From Boothiomyces macroporosus (lineage: Eukaryota > Chytridiomycota > Chytridiomycetes > Rhizophydiales > Terramycetaceae): a stretch of 64,000 nt of DNA. The notes below the pieces were generated by a model that was not told the origin of the DNA, searched no databases, and was given only the letters and a program-made list of their open reading frames with translations. Both the position numbers and the translations under genes were made by a program. The stretch spans positions 1 through 64,000 of the forward strand of contig JADGKB010000043.1 of the NCBI GenBank assembly GCA_027604185.1, read 5' to 3'. Numbering within the stretch: position 1 is the stretch's first letter; each line of letters opens with the position of its first letter. Shown piece by piece: positions 22,199 to 31,678 of this stretch.

Positions 22199-22579
22199 TT
22201 ATTGAAAGTGGAATCTATAATTTTGACCATACTTGCTGTCCCATTGGTTAACGCCATTGTGGAAAGCCAATTGAACGTCATAGACGTTGGAAACACCCTT
22301 GAACAAATCAGCATCGGAGTTAGGATCAACATAAAAGTCGCAGTAGCCTTGTCCTCTTGGATCACAGCTGAATTGCAGAGATTTTTGGTTTGCGCCAACT
22401 TGAATCCATGCAAAAATACCATCAGTGTCTTGAATGTAACCAACGTTCTTGTTGTAGTAGACGTACATACCCTTGAATTCGCTAGATGGGCTAGCACAGA
22501 CTTGAACTGGGCCTTGAGTTTGACAGTTGTTTTGGGCAAAAGCAGTAAGAGCGAGAGCAGAAAGAGTAGCGAATTTCAT
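22199..22579 (-). CDS. Small secreted CBM21-like protein 1
   Basis: Single-exon gene for 126 residues. MKFATLSALALTAFAQ is a clear signal peptide, so the product is secreted. The mature part has aromatic strands (GMYVYYNKNVGYIQ, FAWIQVG) and ends DVQLAFHNGVNQWDSKYGQN, which resembles the C-terminal strand pair W-D-x-N-x-G-x-N-Y of family 21/53 carbohydrate-binding modules that bind starch or glycogen. Four Cys probably form disulphides. The frame is open 19 codons further up, but the ATG at 22579 gives the signal peptide and lies 27 bases from a TATA box. Divergent paralogue at 23133. Confidence 0.75.
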   Translation of the reverse strand: MKFATLSALALTAFAQNNCQTQGPVQVCASPSSEFKGMYVYYNKNVGYIQDTDGIFAWIQVGANQKSLQFSCDPRGQGYCDFYVDPNSDADLFKGVSNVYDVQLAFHNGVNQWDSKYGQNYRFHFQ

Positions 22580-22605
22580 TGATAATAATCGATACAAATC
22601 AACTC

Positions 22606-22613
22606 TATTTATA
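22606..22613 (-). promoter_or_regulatory. TATA box of CBM21-like gene 1
   Basis: TATAAATA on the minus strand, 27 bases before the ATG at 22579. Confidence 0.6.
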
Positions 22614-23103
22614 CCCGAACACCCTGTATTTTTCATTTCGGCTGTCTTTCAACCGCTTTTCTGATATCACGAGGTGTCGAGTCTTGACCAAATTGGGATC
22701 TCTTTCAGGACTCTTTAATTAAACAGTGAATCAAAATAGCAGTCCACCCTGGTATTATTCAATATGACTCGCATTGGAATAGCCTGCATTCCATGTGTGT
22801 CAGCTAAATTCCAAGAATTCAATTGTGCGGAGAACTGTCTTCGAAGTTGAAGGTCTGGCAGCCGATAATTCATAGCTGACAATTCATAGACGCAAATCGA
22901 TGTAGTGATTCAAAAAATACCAGTTATTGTGAACTCGGGTATTCAATCGTTAAGATTTTGAGTAAACGGGCTCAAGTTTGACGACAGTGACACTGGAATA
23001 GTGTGAACAAGATAACTGAATTTGATGTATATATGGAAAGACTTTCGGTATCATGTGCTTTCATACTTGTCAGCTGATACCGAATATTGCCGAGTTTTAA
23101 AGG

Positions 23104-23110
23104 TATAAAG
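23104..23110 (+). promoter_or_regulatory. TATA box of CBM21-like gene 2
   Basis: TATAAAG, 22 bases before the ATG at 23133. Confidence 0.55.
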
Positions 23111-23132
23111 AAGCGAGTGTATCGTTTCACCA

Positions 23133-23501
23133 ATGCAATTACTCTCTGTTTTAATTTCTTCTGTATTGGGGCAAAATTCTTACAGCTGCCAGCAAAACGG
23201 GCCAGTTGAACTCTGCGTTGATGTGAAAGGTCAACAGTTTTACGTCAACTACAACACCAACACTGGGTATATTGGAAAAGATTACGACGTGAGCTACTGG
23301 ATCAGTGTTAATGGAAACCAAGCTACAAAAGGAATGGTATGCGACCCAAGACAACAAGGAATTTGCTTCTCCAACAGTCTCGCCCAAGATCCATTGTTTA
23401 ACAACATTCACAGCGAGCTGGATTTCCAGCTTGCTTTCTTTAACCATAAGAATCAATGGGATAGCATATACGGTGCTAATTATAGATTTACATTTCAATA
23501 A
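23133..23501 (+). CDS. Small secreted CBM21-like protein 2
   Basis: Single-exon gene for 122 residues, paralogue of the gene at 22199-22579. MQLLSVLISSVLGQ is a short signal peptide. The pattern C-x5-PVELCVD, FYVNYNTNTGYIG, YWISVNGNQ, CDPRQQGIC and DFQLAFFNHKNQWDSIYGAN follows paralogue 1 along its whole length. The same resemblance to family 21 starch-binding modules applies, with W-D-S-x-Y-G-x-N-Y in place of W-D-N-N-x-G-x-N-Y. No enzyme domain is attached. The convergent oxidoreductase ends 26 bases away. Confidence 0.75.
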   Translation: MQLLSVLISSVLGQNSYSCQQNGPVELCVDVKGQQFYVNYNTNTGYIGKDYDVSYWISVNGNQATKGMVCDPRQQGICFSNSLAQDPLFNNIHSELDFQLAFFNHKNQWDSIYGANYRFTFQ

Positions 23502-23527
23502 AACCAATTCGAATTTATTTCAAAACA

Positions 23528-24661
23528 TCAAGGTCGTTTTAAGAAGCCTGCTTTCTCATACATGGCGTCAATGACTTTCATATTTTCAATAGAATCATAA
23601 ATGTCAGTGAGTCCTACAGTTGAAAATTCAGAGATTCTGCCATGCAGCACATCTAAAAATGACCGCATTTGATAATAGTAAGTTGAATGCCCTTCATCGT
23701 ATACCTTTTCGCATGCTGATTTCCCGTTGTTTCCTTTAAAGTCTACAGAGTGATACGCATAAGGAGCGATAAAATTGCTGACTTTAACACTGCCCAAGCT
23801 TCCGATAATTTCAATTCTAGAGTCGATTATCCCTTCAAGCATACCTAAATCAAATCCTGCTTGAACTTTTGATTTGATGCCTGAAGGATATTCCAATTCA
23901 GCAACTAAAGATACATCAATGTTTTTGTCTGCTTCTAACGATTTCATCTCCGATGTAATCACAGTTGGTGCAATATTTGTACTTTTTAGAGCAGACTGAA
24001 CGACAAATCTGGAAGCAGAAAGAGCGTAGCATCCTGTATCCATCGTTGCTCCACCGCCTAGACTAAAATTATATCTAATATCGTCCTTTTTGAAAACGTA
24101 ACCTGGCAATCGAAAAACCGTGTTTACTTCTTTGATTTCCCCTAGCTGCATATTTTCAATATTGCCTTGAACCAATTTGGACAAAAATCTAGCTAATGGA
24201 TGGCATTTCCAGTGGAATGCTTCTGCAAAAACGACTTTTTTCTCATGTTGACTATTGTGCTTTTCCAGCGCATCAGCAATCTGTCGAGCCTGTTCAGCGT
24301 TATCAGTAAGTGGTTTTTCGCACAATACATGCTTTCCTTTTTCGATAGCTTTAATCGCCCATACGTGATGTAGTGAGTTTGGGAGTGGAATATAGACCGC
24401 ATCTACATTCTCATCATTCAAAATATCATCGTAAGAGTCAAGTACGTGAAGGATACCGTTCTTTTTTGCAAATTCTGTTGCTTTTTCCTTGGATCTGGCG
24501 GCAACAGCATATGCCACGCCAGTTGAGAGCCTGGAGAGTGGGATAGTACATGCTATCGGAACTATGTTGGCTGCTCCAAGTATCCCAATTCGTATTGCAT
24601 TTTCATCTTTTGGTGTTGATCCCGAAACGAAAGTGCTGTAGAGTCTAGAAAAAAAAGACAT
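23528..24661 (-). CDS. Gfo/Idh/MocA-family NAD(P) oxidoreductase
   Basis: 377 residues, no intron needed. The Rossmann motif is IRIGILGAANIVPIA and the family signature HVLCEKPLTDNAEQ carries the E-K-P catalytic Lys. The C-terminal half forms the usual sheet domain with GGGATMDTGCYALSASRF. It resembles the eukaryotic dihydrodiol dehydrogenase-like and fungal dehydrogenase branch; the substrate, probably a sugar or a diol, cannot be told. A hydrophobic N-terminus MSFFSRLYSTFVSG could be a weak mitochondrial or secretory leader. Confidence 0.9.
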   Translation of the reverse strand: MSFFSRLYSTFVSGSTPKDENAIRIGILGAANIVPIACTIPLSRLSTGVAYAVAARSKEKATEFAKKNGILHVLDSYDDILNDENVDAVYIPLPNSLHHVWAIKAIEKGKHVLCEKPLTDNAEQARQIADALEKHNSQHEKKVVFAEAFHWKCHPLARFLSKLVQGNIENMQLGEIKEVNTVFRLPGYVFKKDDIRYNFSLGGGATMDTGCYALSASRFVVQSALKSTNIAPTVITSEMKSLEADKNIDVSLVAELEYPSGIKSKVQAGFDLGMLEGIIDSRIEIIGSLGSVKVSNFIAPYAYHSVDFKGNNGKSACEKVYDEGHSTYYYQMRSFLDVLHGRISEFSTVGLTDIYDSIENMKVIDAMYEKAGFLKRP

Positions 24662-24686
24662 TACTGCAAATTTTCATGCGTTGTTT

Positions 24687-24902
24687 TTAATCACCAAACT
24701 TAATGTAGTCACATGACTTGGTTTGAGTCTCGAATTTCAAAGTGCAGCAAGATTCAGAAACCTGGTAATGCACTATGAAAAAATAGTTGGAAATCCAGTC
24801 CCAATTCGGCGAATGTCTTTGGTGTCCTCCGAATTTTTTAAATGAAGATAATTTCTGTTTCACAAATGTTTTGTGTGTTACTGTTTGAGTGTCTGAATTC
24901 AT
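24687..24902 (-). CDS. Possible small hypothetical protein
   Basis: ATG-started frame of 71 residues beginning MNSDTQTVTHKTFVKQKLSS and ending near the start of the oxidoreductase gene. It has balanced, coding-like composition up to about residue 45 but no recognisable domain. It may be the first exon of something or chance. Confidence 0.2.
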   Translation of the reverse strand: MNSDTQTVTHKTFVKQKLSSFKKFGGHQRHSPNWDWISNYFFIVHYQVSESCCTLKFETQTKSCDYIKFGD

Positions 24903-25149
24903 ATTAATGGGAGCATGTCAATAGAGTTCAAAGCAAATCAAAGAGCGAAAAGATAAAAGACATTTGGAAAGTTTGGATCAAGGAGGGGCAGTGCAGTACT
25001 ATTGCGAAATCAAGGATTATTTCACAAAATCGAAAACGTGGTATATGGATTGGCTGAGTTTCTATATTCAGGACACGAAGGAGCGGTCAGCCCGCAAAAC
25101 CCGCATACGTTATTTTGACAGTCTGGTTAAACAAAGGTCGGTAAGTTGC

Positions 25150-25410
25150 TTAAACTTCAGTCCTATCGATATATTTTTGTATCTTTTCATTGATTCGCAT
25201 AAGGCTTTTCTTGTCTCCAAAGTAGTATGATGTTTTCTTATCAATATTCTGCGTGGGTTTCGCTTCATTTCTTGTGATCAGAATGGCGCCTAAAATTCGT
25301 AAACTTGTACCACCAAAATGACTTATATATGATGTGATCCACGAGTATTTCCTTCCAGTAACTACATTAATACCAAAGAAACATGAAGCAGCTGATGGCA
25401 CCAAATCCAA
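25150..25410 (-). CDS. Possible small hypothetical protein overlapping HMG gene 1
   Basis: 86-residue frame whose C-terminal two thirds (ILGAILITRNEAKP, SYYFGDKKSLMRINEKIQKY) read like real protein. Its only in-frame ATG (25410) lies inside the start of the plus-strand HMG gene at 25383, so either the 5' ends overlap or this is a gene remnant. A competing plus-strand frame (about 24940-25160, with a consensus 20-base intron GTAAGTTGCTTAAACTTCAG at 25141) overlaps it; only one can be right. Confidence 0.3.
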   Translation of the reverse strand: MDLVPSAASCFFGINVVTGRKYSWITSYISHFGGTSLRILGAILITRNEAKPTQNIDKKTSYYFGDKKSLMRINEKIQKYIDRTEV

Positions 25411-25817
25411 AGAAGCCTCTCAACAGCTTCTTTCTGTATAGGAAATCAAAAAAAGAATTTATCTCAAAGACCTTTAACTTGACAAAAAGTCATCAAATTA
25501 GCAAGAAGGCAGCTGAGCTATGGTCAAAGGAATCAAAAACTGTCAAGGAACACTTTCAAGAATTATCGCAAAAGGAGCATGACGAATTTAAACTGAAATA
25601 CCCGGACTATGATTGGCAACCATGGAAATTCAAATACAAACAATTCAAATCTTATCGCCCAGCTGAAATTGATCCAGAATGTGGCTCTGCTTCGGATTAT
25701 TCGATTGATAGCTCAGAGCATGATCTAGTAAAGGAAGAGCCATCCTATGTAAATGACATATCCCCCGATGTATTCTTTGCCACCCTTCTTTTTGACCAAA
25801 AGCAATATTTTCAATAA
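25383..25817 (+). CDS. HMG-box protein 1 (MATA_HMG type)
   Basis: 144 residues, single exon. The HMG box runs from about residue 8: PKKPLNSFFLYRKSKKEF, then HQISKKAAELWSKESKTVKE and KYPDYDWQPWKFKYK. The K-P-x-N-x-F-x-x-Y-R start, helix 2 H-Q-I-S-K and the Y-P-D-Y-x-W end are those of fungal mating-type-like HMG domains, which bend DNA at short AT-rich sites. The acidic tail ends with ISPDVFFATLLFD, a variant of a motif shared with the HMG proteins near 48.5 and 50 kb. Unlike its neighbours it has no intron before YPDY. A second ATG at 25395 is an equally good start. Only gene of the cluster on the plus strand. Confidence 0.82.
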   Translation: MKQLMAPNPKKPLNSFFLYRKSKKEFISKTFNLTKSHQISKKAAELWSKESKTVKEHFQELSQKEHDEFKLKYPDYDWQPWKFKYKQFKSYRPAEIDPECGSASDYSIDSSEHDLVKEEPSYVNDISPDVFFATLLFDQKQYFQ

Positions 25818-25966
25818 ACTTTCATCGATGCAACTATCGCGTATTCTTCAATTGGTTATTCTATCGAGAGCAAAGATACGTAAAGCTAGGAAAGAGGCTT
25901 TATTTGCATTATTAATGAGATTTTCTGAAATAAATATGAGGTGAACTGTAATAGTATAGTTTTAGA

Positions 25967-26502
25967 TTAGTTGAGGCCGTTGTATTGGTACGGATATGAG
26001 GGATTGAATTCTTTTATAAAGCTGTCCACCAAATCATCAAAATCGCTGAATTGCTCAGACCAATCTGATATGTAACCAGTACTTTGAGGACTGCTTTTTT
26101 CAACAATGTCTGCATCGCTGATGCTTATTGGACTGTTTTCGATCGCATTCGAGTCATTCTTTGAATCCTGAAGTGAAGTTTCCGGCACTTGAACTTCTTC
26201 ATTGTAGATCGACCCTGTATCTCTTTTTATCCGTTTCTTGTGGTTCCACTCGAAATCAGGATACTATATCAAATGAAATATACCTTTAATTTAAATTCGT
26301 CGTAAGCTCTTTTGGATAAATCTTTGTAAATCTTTTTAACTTGTTCAGGTTCCTTCTTCCACTGCGCAGCAGCGATTTTGGATATTTCATTCGAGTTTGT
26401 AGTAGAGTTAGTTTCTTCGAGATGAGCTTTCAGATGATTTCGATAAAAGAAGAATGCATTCATAGGCTTTCTGATCTTGCCAGTATCCCTCTTTTTAGGC
26501 AT
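25967..26502 (-). CDS. HMG-box protein 2 (MATA_HMG type)
   Basis: 171 residues, two exons. The HMG box is IRKPMNAFFFYRNHLKAHL, then SNEISKIAAAQWKKEPEQVK and DEFKLK-YPDFEWNHKKR. A 20-base intron (26264-26283, GTATATTTCATTTGATATAG) interrupts the box exactly between FKLK and YPDF. The tail is acidic and ends DFDDLVDSFIKEFNPSYPY, the motif repeated in HMG 3, 4 and 5. A TATA box lies 34 bases upstream of the ATG. Likely a DNA-binding transcription regulator; target unknown. Confidence 0.88.
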
Positions 26503-26535
26503 TATTGTTTATCAGTGGTTCCTGGTCTGATGACC

Positions 26536-26543
26536 TATTTATA
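26536..26543 (-). promoter_or_regulatory. TATA box of HMG gene 2
   Basis: TATAAATA followed by GG on the minus strand, 34 bases before the ATG at 26502. Confidence 0.6.
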
Positions 26544-28467
26544 CCATAATCTCAACCAGCCACTTCTGGTGTCATGGCTAAATGTCGGTTACTGGAATGA
26601 GATAAACTACTACTAATCTACTACCACATGCAAATTGAAAGTCACGGTAAGAAGAACATTTGGTTTAGTTTATTTTGCCTTGTTGGATCAAGTTTCTAGT
26701 AGCTTGCATCTATTTCTTTGAATCTTTGACAACACGAAAAAAACTCCCTTTTTGGTCGACTGCGGCACTTTATGCAGGCCACGTTGGTTACTGTTCATCA
26801 ATGGCCAGGGATCCTTAAGGTCAAAAATATTTCACTTTCACTCGGACAATGCTCATCTGTAATTTCGGAATACGTAATAAAATGCATAATAATTATTTCC
26901 ATTTGAATCAATTGCTTTGCTCCATATAACCAATAGAGATATTTTTGTGTACTGAAAATTTTCATACTCGCAAAAAGGCTAAACTTGTTTCATCCTTATT
27001 TGGATTTTTAAAACGAGCCTGGGACAAAAAGCAGAGATCGACTGGTTTGGTAGGGGTATTGTTTTGTGTTTCTTTTGCCCAAAAGAGAACCTAGTAGCCT
27101 TTCGGCAAATCAATTGTCAATTTCAGGAGGCTATTTTTGGCAACTAAAACAAAAAGTTTCAAAAAATGTAATCTCCATGTGGTGTAGATGATAGATCACA
27201 AGAAGCTCAGCCTCAATTGTGCAATCAGTGCGTTATCAGCATTTCTTTGCTCGCTAGCAATGACATTTGGTTCCTCAAAGACATTGGCAGGAACGTTTTG
27301 CCTCGACTGCCAACAACTTGCCTTTCAAATGTGCATGGTAGGTTCAACTTATTCTGGAATAGAATCTAACTGTGTTTGGTATATAACCAAATACCTTGTA
27401 AAATATTTCTTTGCTGAGCCTATTGGTAATACTGTTGGTGGGATTCTCACATGATATAGAAGCAGATCAACATTGAGCCAACGTCTATCAATTGCAGCAT
27501 CGTAAAGACGACAGACGAATGCTCTTTGACTTTGACGATTGCTTATCAAAATGTTTATCAGCCAAACCATCTTTTAGATGCTTCTGAACACTCCTGGATG
27601 GCAACTTGACTGATATGCAAACTCAACCATCAACGGTAGATAAAGCAATTGTTTTTTGCTCACTAATACTAAGGCTAAAGTTCATTGGTGAAGCTCAGTG
27701 ATTTGAATCAATGGGTGGAAACATTATTGAATCTTCAAGAATATCTTTCAATTCAGAAAAGCAGCCAGTAAATAGGATACAATTTCTATTGTTGGAATAC
27801 ATACTGCAATCAACCAATTACTTTCTGATATGTTTAGTTACAAATTGTTTCTTTTGGAAGTTATAAAGTTGCTATTTGGGGGAATCATTCCTGTTTCCTA
27901 CTCATCACAACTTTAGCCATACATTTACATTGGGTGTAAATTTCACAAGAAAGCTTTTTGTCCGCTTCAACCTAATACAGTTTTGGTAGAGACACTTCAA
28001 ATATTCTACGAGTAGAGTTTTCAATGTCTAAAAGTTTGTATCTAAAGTGCCCATTGAACTTTATTGTGGGCCTTTTATTGTTGCTGAGCTATTTATTAAT
28101 TCACAACTCATTGGTATTTGTTGCCTACCATTTAAGCTAAAGTTGTATTTTTGTCCCATAGAAACCCCATTCTAATAACCTAGCCCTAAAACATGGAACA
28201 AAGATTTGAATTATTATATTTAGAGAAGGCGATTTTAAAACACATGTATACTTGATGCTATACACACTTTATTTTGAAAGCAATTTGGAAGAATTCCATT
28301 TTAACCACATGATATAAAATTAGGCCATTCAGTTAAACTGAAATCAAGTGATAGATAAAGGTGGCTGTGTTGATCATTGAAAACATGATCATTCTTTGAG
28401 TAGGCAAAAGAGAAAGGTTTTAATGTGTCTAGTATTAAATTGTTTATTTGATTGAAGAGAGAAGGTC
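26544..28467. other. Long non-coding tract between HMG genes 2 and 3
   Basis: Nearly 2 kb, AT-rich. Two frames overlapping on opposite strands (27188-27454 plus, 27349-27570 minus) have no domain and no start context that I trust. They might be remnants of a lost gene. No terminal repeats or RNA genes were recognised. Confidence 0.4.
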
Positions 28468-29103
28468 TCAGTATGAATAAAGTGGATTAAATTCTTTCAA
28501 ACAGCTTTCCACTAGATCTTCAAAGTCAACTACTTTATGTCCATATGTGGGATCAAATTCTCGAATGAAACTGACGACCAGTTCGTCAAATGATGGGTTT
28601 GTGGGAGTTTCTGTTCGGTGCGGAGAGTAAAAGGACACCCTATCTAATTTCTTTGGTGATGCCTCGCTAGATTCGGAAGATGTGTCAAAGTATGTTGGGG
28701 TATCGCTTTCGACTTTATCTGAGTAGTCACCCAGCGTTTCTTCTTTGATTGCTTGCTGTAGTTTTTCGTTGAGTTGTCGAACTTTGCGTTTAGGTAAAAT
28801 CATTCTTGGCTGACTGCTAATGTCCACCACCTTCTTTTTCTTATTCCATTCAAAATCAGGATGCTGCAATAAAAAACTAGCTACCTTTAATTTAAATGCG
28901 TCGTACGCCTTCTTGGACATGTCTCGATATATTTTTTTCACATCATCCGGCTCATTCTTCCATCTAGCTGCTGCCACTTTAGAAATTTCATTGGAATTTG
29001 TAGTTGAACATGTTTCTTCGATTTGAGCTTTGAATTGACTGCGATAGTAAAAGAAAGCATTCATAGGCTTTCTTATTTTTGTAGTATTTCTTTTTCGAGG
29101 CAT
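28468..29103 (-). CDS. HMG-box protein 3 (MATA_HMG type)
   Basis: 204 residues after splicing. HMG box: IRKPMNAFFYYRSQFKAQIE, SNEISKVAAARWKNEPDDVK, DAFKLK-HPDFEWNKKKK. A 21-base intron at 28864-28884 sits at the same place as in HMG 2, 4, 5 and 6. It is a multiple of three with no stop, so an unspliced reading looks intact but inserts seven residues into the box. The tail contains the C-terminal motif twice: SFDELVVSFIREFDPTY and DFEDLVESCLKEFNPLY. TATA box 33 bases upstream. Confidence 0.88.
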   Translation of the reverse strand: MPRKRNTTKIRKPMNAFFYYRSQFKAQIEETCSTTNSNEISKVAAARWKNEPDDVKKIYRDMSKKAYDAFKLKVASFLLQHPDFEWNKKKKVVDISSQPRMILPKRKVRQLNEKLQQAIKEETLGDYSDKVESDTPTYFDTSSESSEASPKKLDRVSFYSPHRTETPTNPSFDELVVSFIREFDPTYGHKVVDFEDLVESCLKEFNPLYSY

Positions 29104-29753
29104 ACAGAATTAGGTCTTGTGGCCTGATTTGATACTATTTATAAGTAATCAGGGATCGCCGAGCCACACAATGACGCAGAAATGTGCAACTTGAAAGAAA
29201 AACCGTTTGCTGGACCTGTATAGTATTCGACCTACTCAAGTGACGATGGCGAAACTTTTCCGCACTTGGGTCTGTTTATCGTACATCAGCTGGAATGAAA
29301 ACCGACTTTTGATCAATCTTGCAAGAAGGGTGGGCCCTGCGCCGTTCGCATGATTGCAATATCCAAAGCCAGTCAAAGTCATAATAAATGCCCTTTTCTA
29401 CCTCAAATCCAAGGTATACATGCAAATATTTGTAGTAATTCACTAGCCGGCAGGTATCAATCAGTTGGCTTGTTTTTGGCACTGAAAGGCAGAAAAATCA
29501 ACATTAGCTAGGAATTGAACTAATAAAGATTTTTTATTAGTAAATAGATGGCCAAAATTATCTTTATTGCAATGTTGTAAAGATTATCATCACCTCGGCT
29601 CCCTTTGCGGTGGATGGGTTGTTACAATGGAGTTTCATGTTTACCAAAAAGGAAAGTACCCCGTTCCTTTCACAAAGAATGTCTTACATAGAGGGCGCCA
29701 TCAATCTGAAAAAAAAGTCCATTAACATTGCTTCTAAATAAAACACAGAACTG
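29104..29753. other. Non-coding tract between HMG genes 3 and 4
   Basis: 650 bases with the promoter of HMG 3 (TATAAATA on the minus strand at 29136-29143, 33 bases before its ATG). A 68-residue minus-strand frame at 29276-29482 shows no family resemblance. Nothing else was seen. Confidence 0.45.
29136..29143 (-). promoter_or_regulatory. TATA box of HMG gene 3
   Basis: TATAAATA on the minus strand, 33 bases before the ATG at 29103. Confidence 0.6.
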
Positions 29754-30345
29754 TTAAATATTATATTGATATTGCTGAATAGTTACGTGCCCGGAATAAC
29801 AGGGGTTAAATTCGCTAATAAAACTGTCTACCAGTTCTTCAAAATTAAAGTAGACTGAAGGAGCAATTGAACATTCTAGAGGTATATAGCAATTATCTTG
29901 GATAGATGTAGGTAGATCGAGCTGTGTATTCAACGAAGAACGAACAGGGCTGTTTCTGGTTGATCCATGAAGAACTGCATCATTTAGTGGTTTGTTTGTC
30001 CTGTATACTGGAGAGAGCGTGTGATTACTTGAAGAATCTCGATCTATCTGTGGAGTTGGTTTCGGTAATATTTTTCTCTTTTGATTCCAAATATAATCTG
30101 GATGCTGTCGGTTAACATATCTAAACCTTTAGTTTGAAAGCATCATATGCATCTTTAGACATGTTCCGATATATTTGTTGTACTTTATCTGATTCATTTC
30201 TCCACCTTTCTGCGGCAATTTTGGATATTTCATTGGAATTCGACACTGCACAGGTTTTTTCGATTTCATCCCTTACATGTTGGCGGTAATAAAAGAACGC
30301 ATTCATAGGCTTCCTTACTCTCCTGTGATCCCTTTTTCGAGGCAT
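29754..30345 (-). CDS. HMG-box protein 4 (MATA_HMG type)
   Basis: 189 residues, two exons joined across a 22-base intron at 30105-30126. HMG box: VRKPMNAFFYYRQHVRDEIE, SNEISKIAAERWRNESDKVQ, DAFKLK-HPDYIWNQKRK. The long Ser/Thr/Pro-rich tail ends NFEELVDSFISEFNPCYSG, then a Gln/Tyr-rich end (QQYQYNI). The start is MPRKRDHRRV, matching the MPRKR/MPKKR start of its neighbours. A TTATATAAAA element lies about 30 bases upstream of the ATG. Confidence 0.86.
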
Positions 30346-31129
30346 TGTAATTGATTTTTCTGTTCCACTCTTTTATATAATCAGTTATAGATGAGCCCTC
30401 CGAAAATCAGGAACCGTGGTACCTATGGATATAAACATTACTAGTAATTGAAGCTATTTGTATTTGGGAAATTGAAACTGAGTTTAGGTCTCTCTGTGCT
30501 AGTTTTTTGGCGCTTGTTTCTCTCTGACAATAATGGTCAATTTCGTTGTAGTGGCTCTGGTCATCGGCACCCGTAAATCAGCAGCCAACATTACAAGTAG
30601 TGTAATTTTATGAAACACCCCACAATTCATTCGACACCTTAAGTAATTAAAATATACAGAACGCATTAGCTTACACAATAGAATATAGCACCCGATATTA
30701 CCTTTGATTCATTATTGTATACATGGCTGTTGGAGGCTTTTCAATTCTTTTTTACTTGTTTCAAAATGGCGCCAGCACCGCCAGGTTCCACTAACTTTTA
30801 ATCCTAGGACAACTAACCTAACAGGGGTACTATAACGGGCCCCTGATTGATTAATTGTACAGACCTCTAACGTTACGTAGTCCACTGACTATTTCAGAAC
30901 ATGAGCTGGCTCGGTATTGAACTATTGGCTATGGTTTGGTAATCTTTCTAGGAGATGCATCCGACATTCCTCAATGTCTGGAATATCTTTTTGCAGTGAT
31001 ACTTAAATTGGAAGCATGTGGGCACTGATTTCAAAGATCTAATGTCCAATACACAAGTACTGGATAAATTTGTATTAAAATGCATTTATTAATGTTGTGT
31101 ATTAGTGGTATTAATAGATTACGATGATA
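30346..31129. other. Non-coding tract between HMG genes 4 and 5
   Basis: About 780 bases; only the TATA-like element of HMG 4 (30371-30380, minus strand) is recognisable. Confidence 0.45.
30371..30380 (-). promoter_or_regulatory. TATA-like element of HMG gene 4
   Basis: TTATATAAAA on the minus strand, about 26-35 bases before the ATG at 30345. Confidence 0.45.
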
Positions 31130-31640
31130 CTACTTTGATTTATAGTCCGGATTAAATTCGTTTATGAAGCTCTCTGCCAATTCATCAAAATCTGGATATT
31201 GATCAAGCATTTTAGCAAAAGACAGTGAGCTATTTGGACTAGAGAGTTCAGGGCTTGAGCTTCCAGATTGGCTGTCTGATTTTGTTGACAGACCCGTGGA
31301 GTTGGTCAATGATATTTCATTTTCTTTTTTGGATCTGCTTGAATTCTTCTCTTCCTTTCCTACCCCTTTTTTCCCGTGATTCCAGATAAAGTCAGGATGC
31401 TGACATTAAACGAGAGAGTACCTTGATTTTGAAATCGTCATATGCCTTCTTTGACATTTCTTTATAAATTTGTTTTACTGATTCTGGCTCATTCTTCCAC
31501 TGCTCTGCTGCGATTTTGGATATCTGATTTGAATTTGTCGTTGAATTACTTTCTGCGATTTTATGTTTCAAATGCTTTCTGTAAAAGAAAAAGGCATTCA
31601 TGGGTTTTCTGACTTTCTTTCCCGTTTTTTTCCGGGTCAT
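31130..31640 (-). CDS. HMG-box protein 5 (MATA_HMG type)
   Basis: 162 residues, two exons with a 22-base intron at 31400-31421. HMG box: VRKPMNAFFFYRKHLKHKIA, SNQISKIAAEQWKNEPESVK, DDFKIK-HPDFIWNHGKK. The Ser-rich tail ends DFDELAESFINEFNPDYKSK, the cluster motif at the extreme C-terminus. CATAAATA lies 31 bases upstream of the ATG. Most similar to HMG 2 and 3. Confidence 0.87.
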
Positions 31641-31670
31641 CTCAATCCTTGAAGTGAGTTTTTAGTGCGG

Positions 31671-31678
31671 TATTTATG
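31671..31678 (-). promoter_or_regulatory. TATA-like element of HMG gene 5
   Basis: CATAAATA on the minus strand, 31 bases before the ATG at 31640. Confidence 0.4.

Larger units (their letters stand above)
22580..23132. other. Shared upstream region of the divergent CBM21-like pair
   Basis: 553 bases between two divergent paralogous genes, with a TATA box at each end (22606-22613 and 23104-23110). I see no gene in it; it probably controls both genes. Confidence 0.6.

Noticed and set aside
27188..27570. Pair of overlapping frames on opposite strands, first thought to be a transposon piece
   Set aside because: No transposase motif, terminal repeats or second copy could be seen.
29276..29482. 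68-codon minus-strand frame with a YYDFDW-like stretch resembling the end of an HMG box
   Set aside because: No other part of an HMG domain is present, so the resemblance is probably chance.
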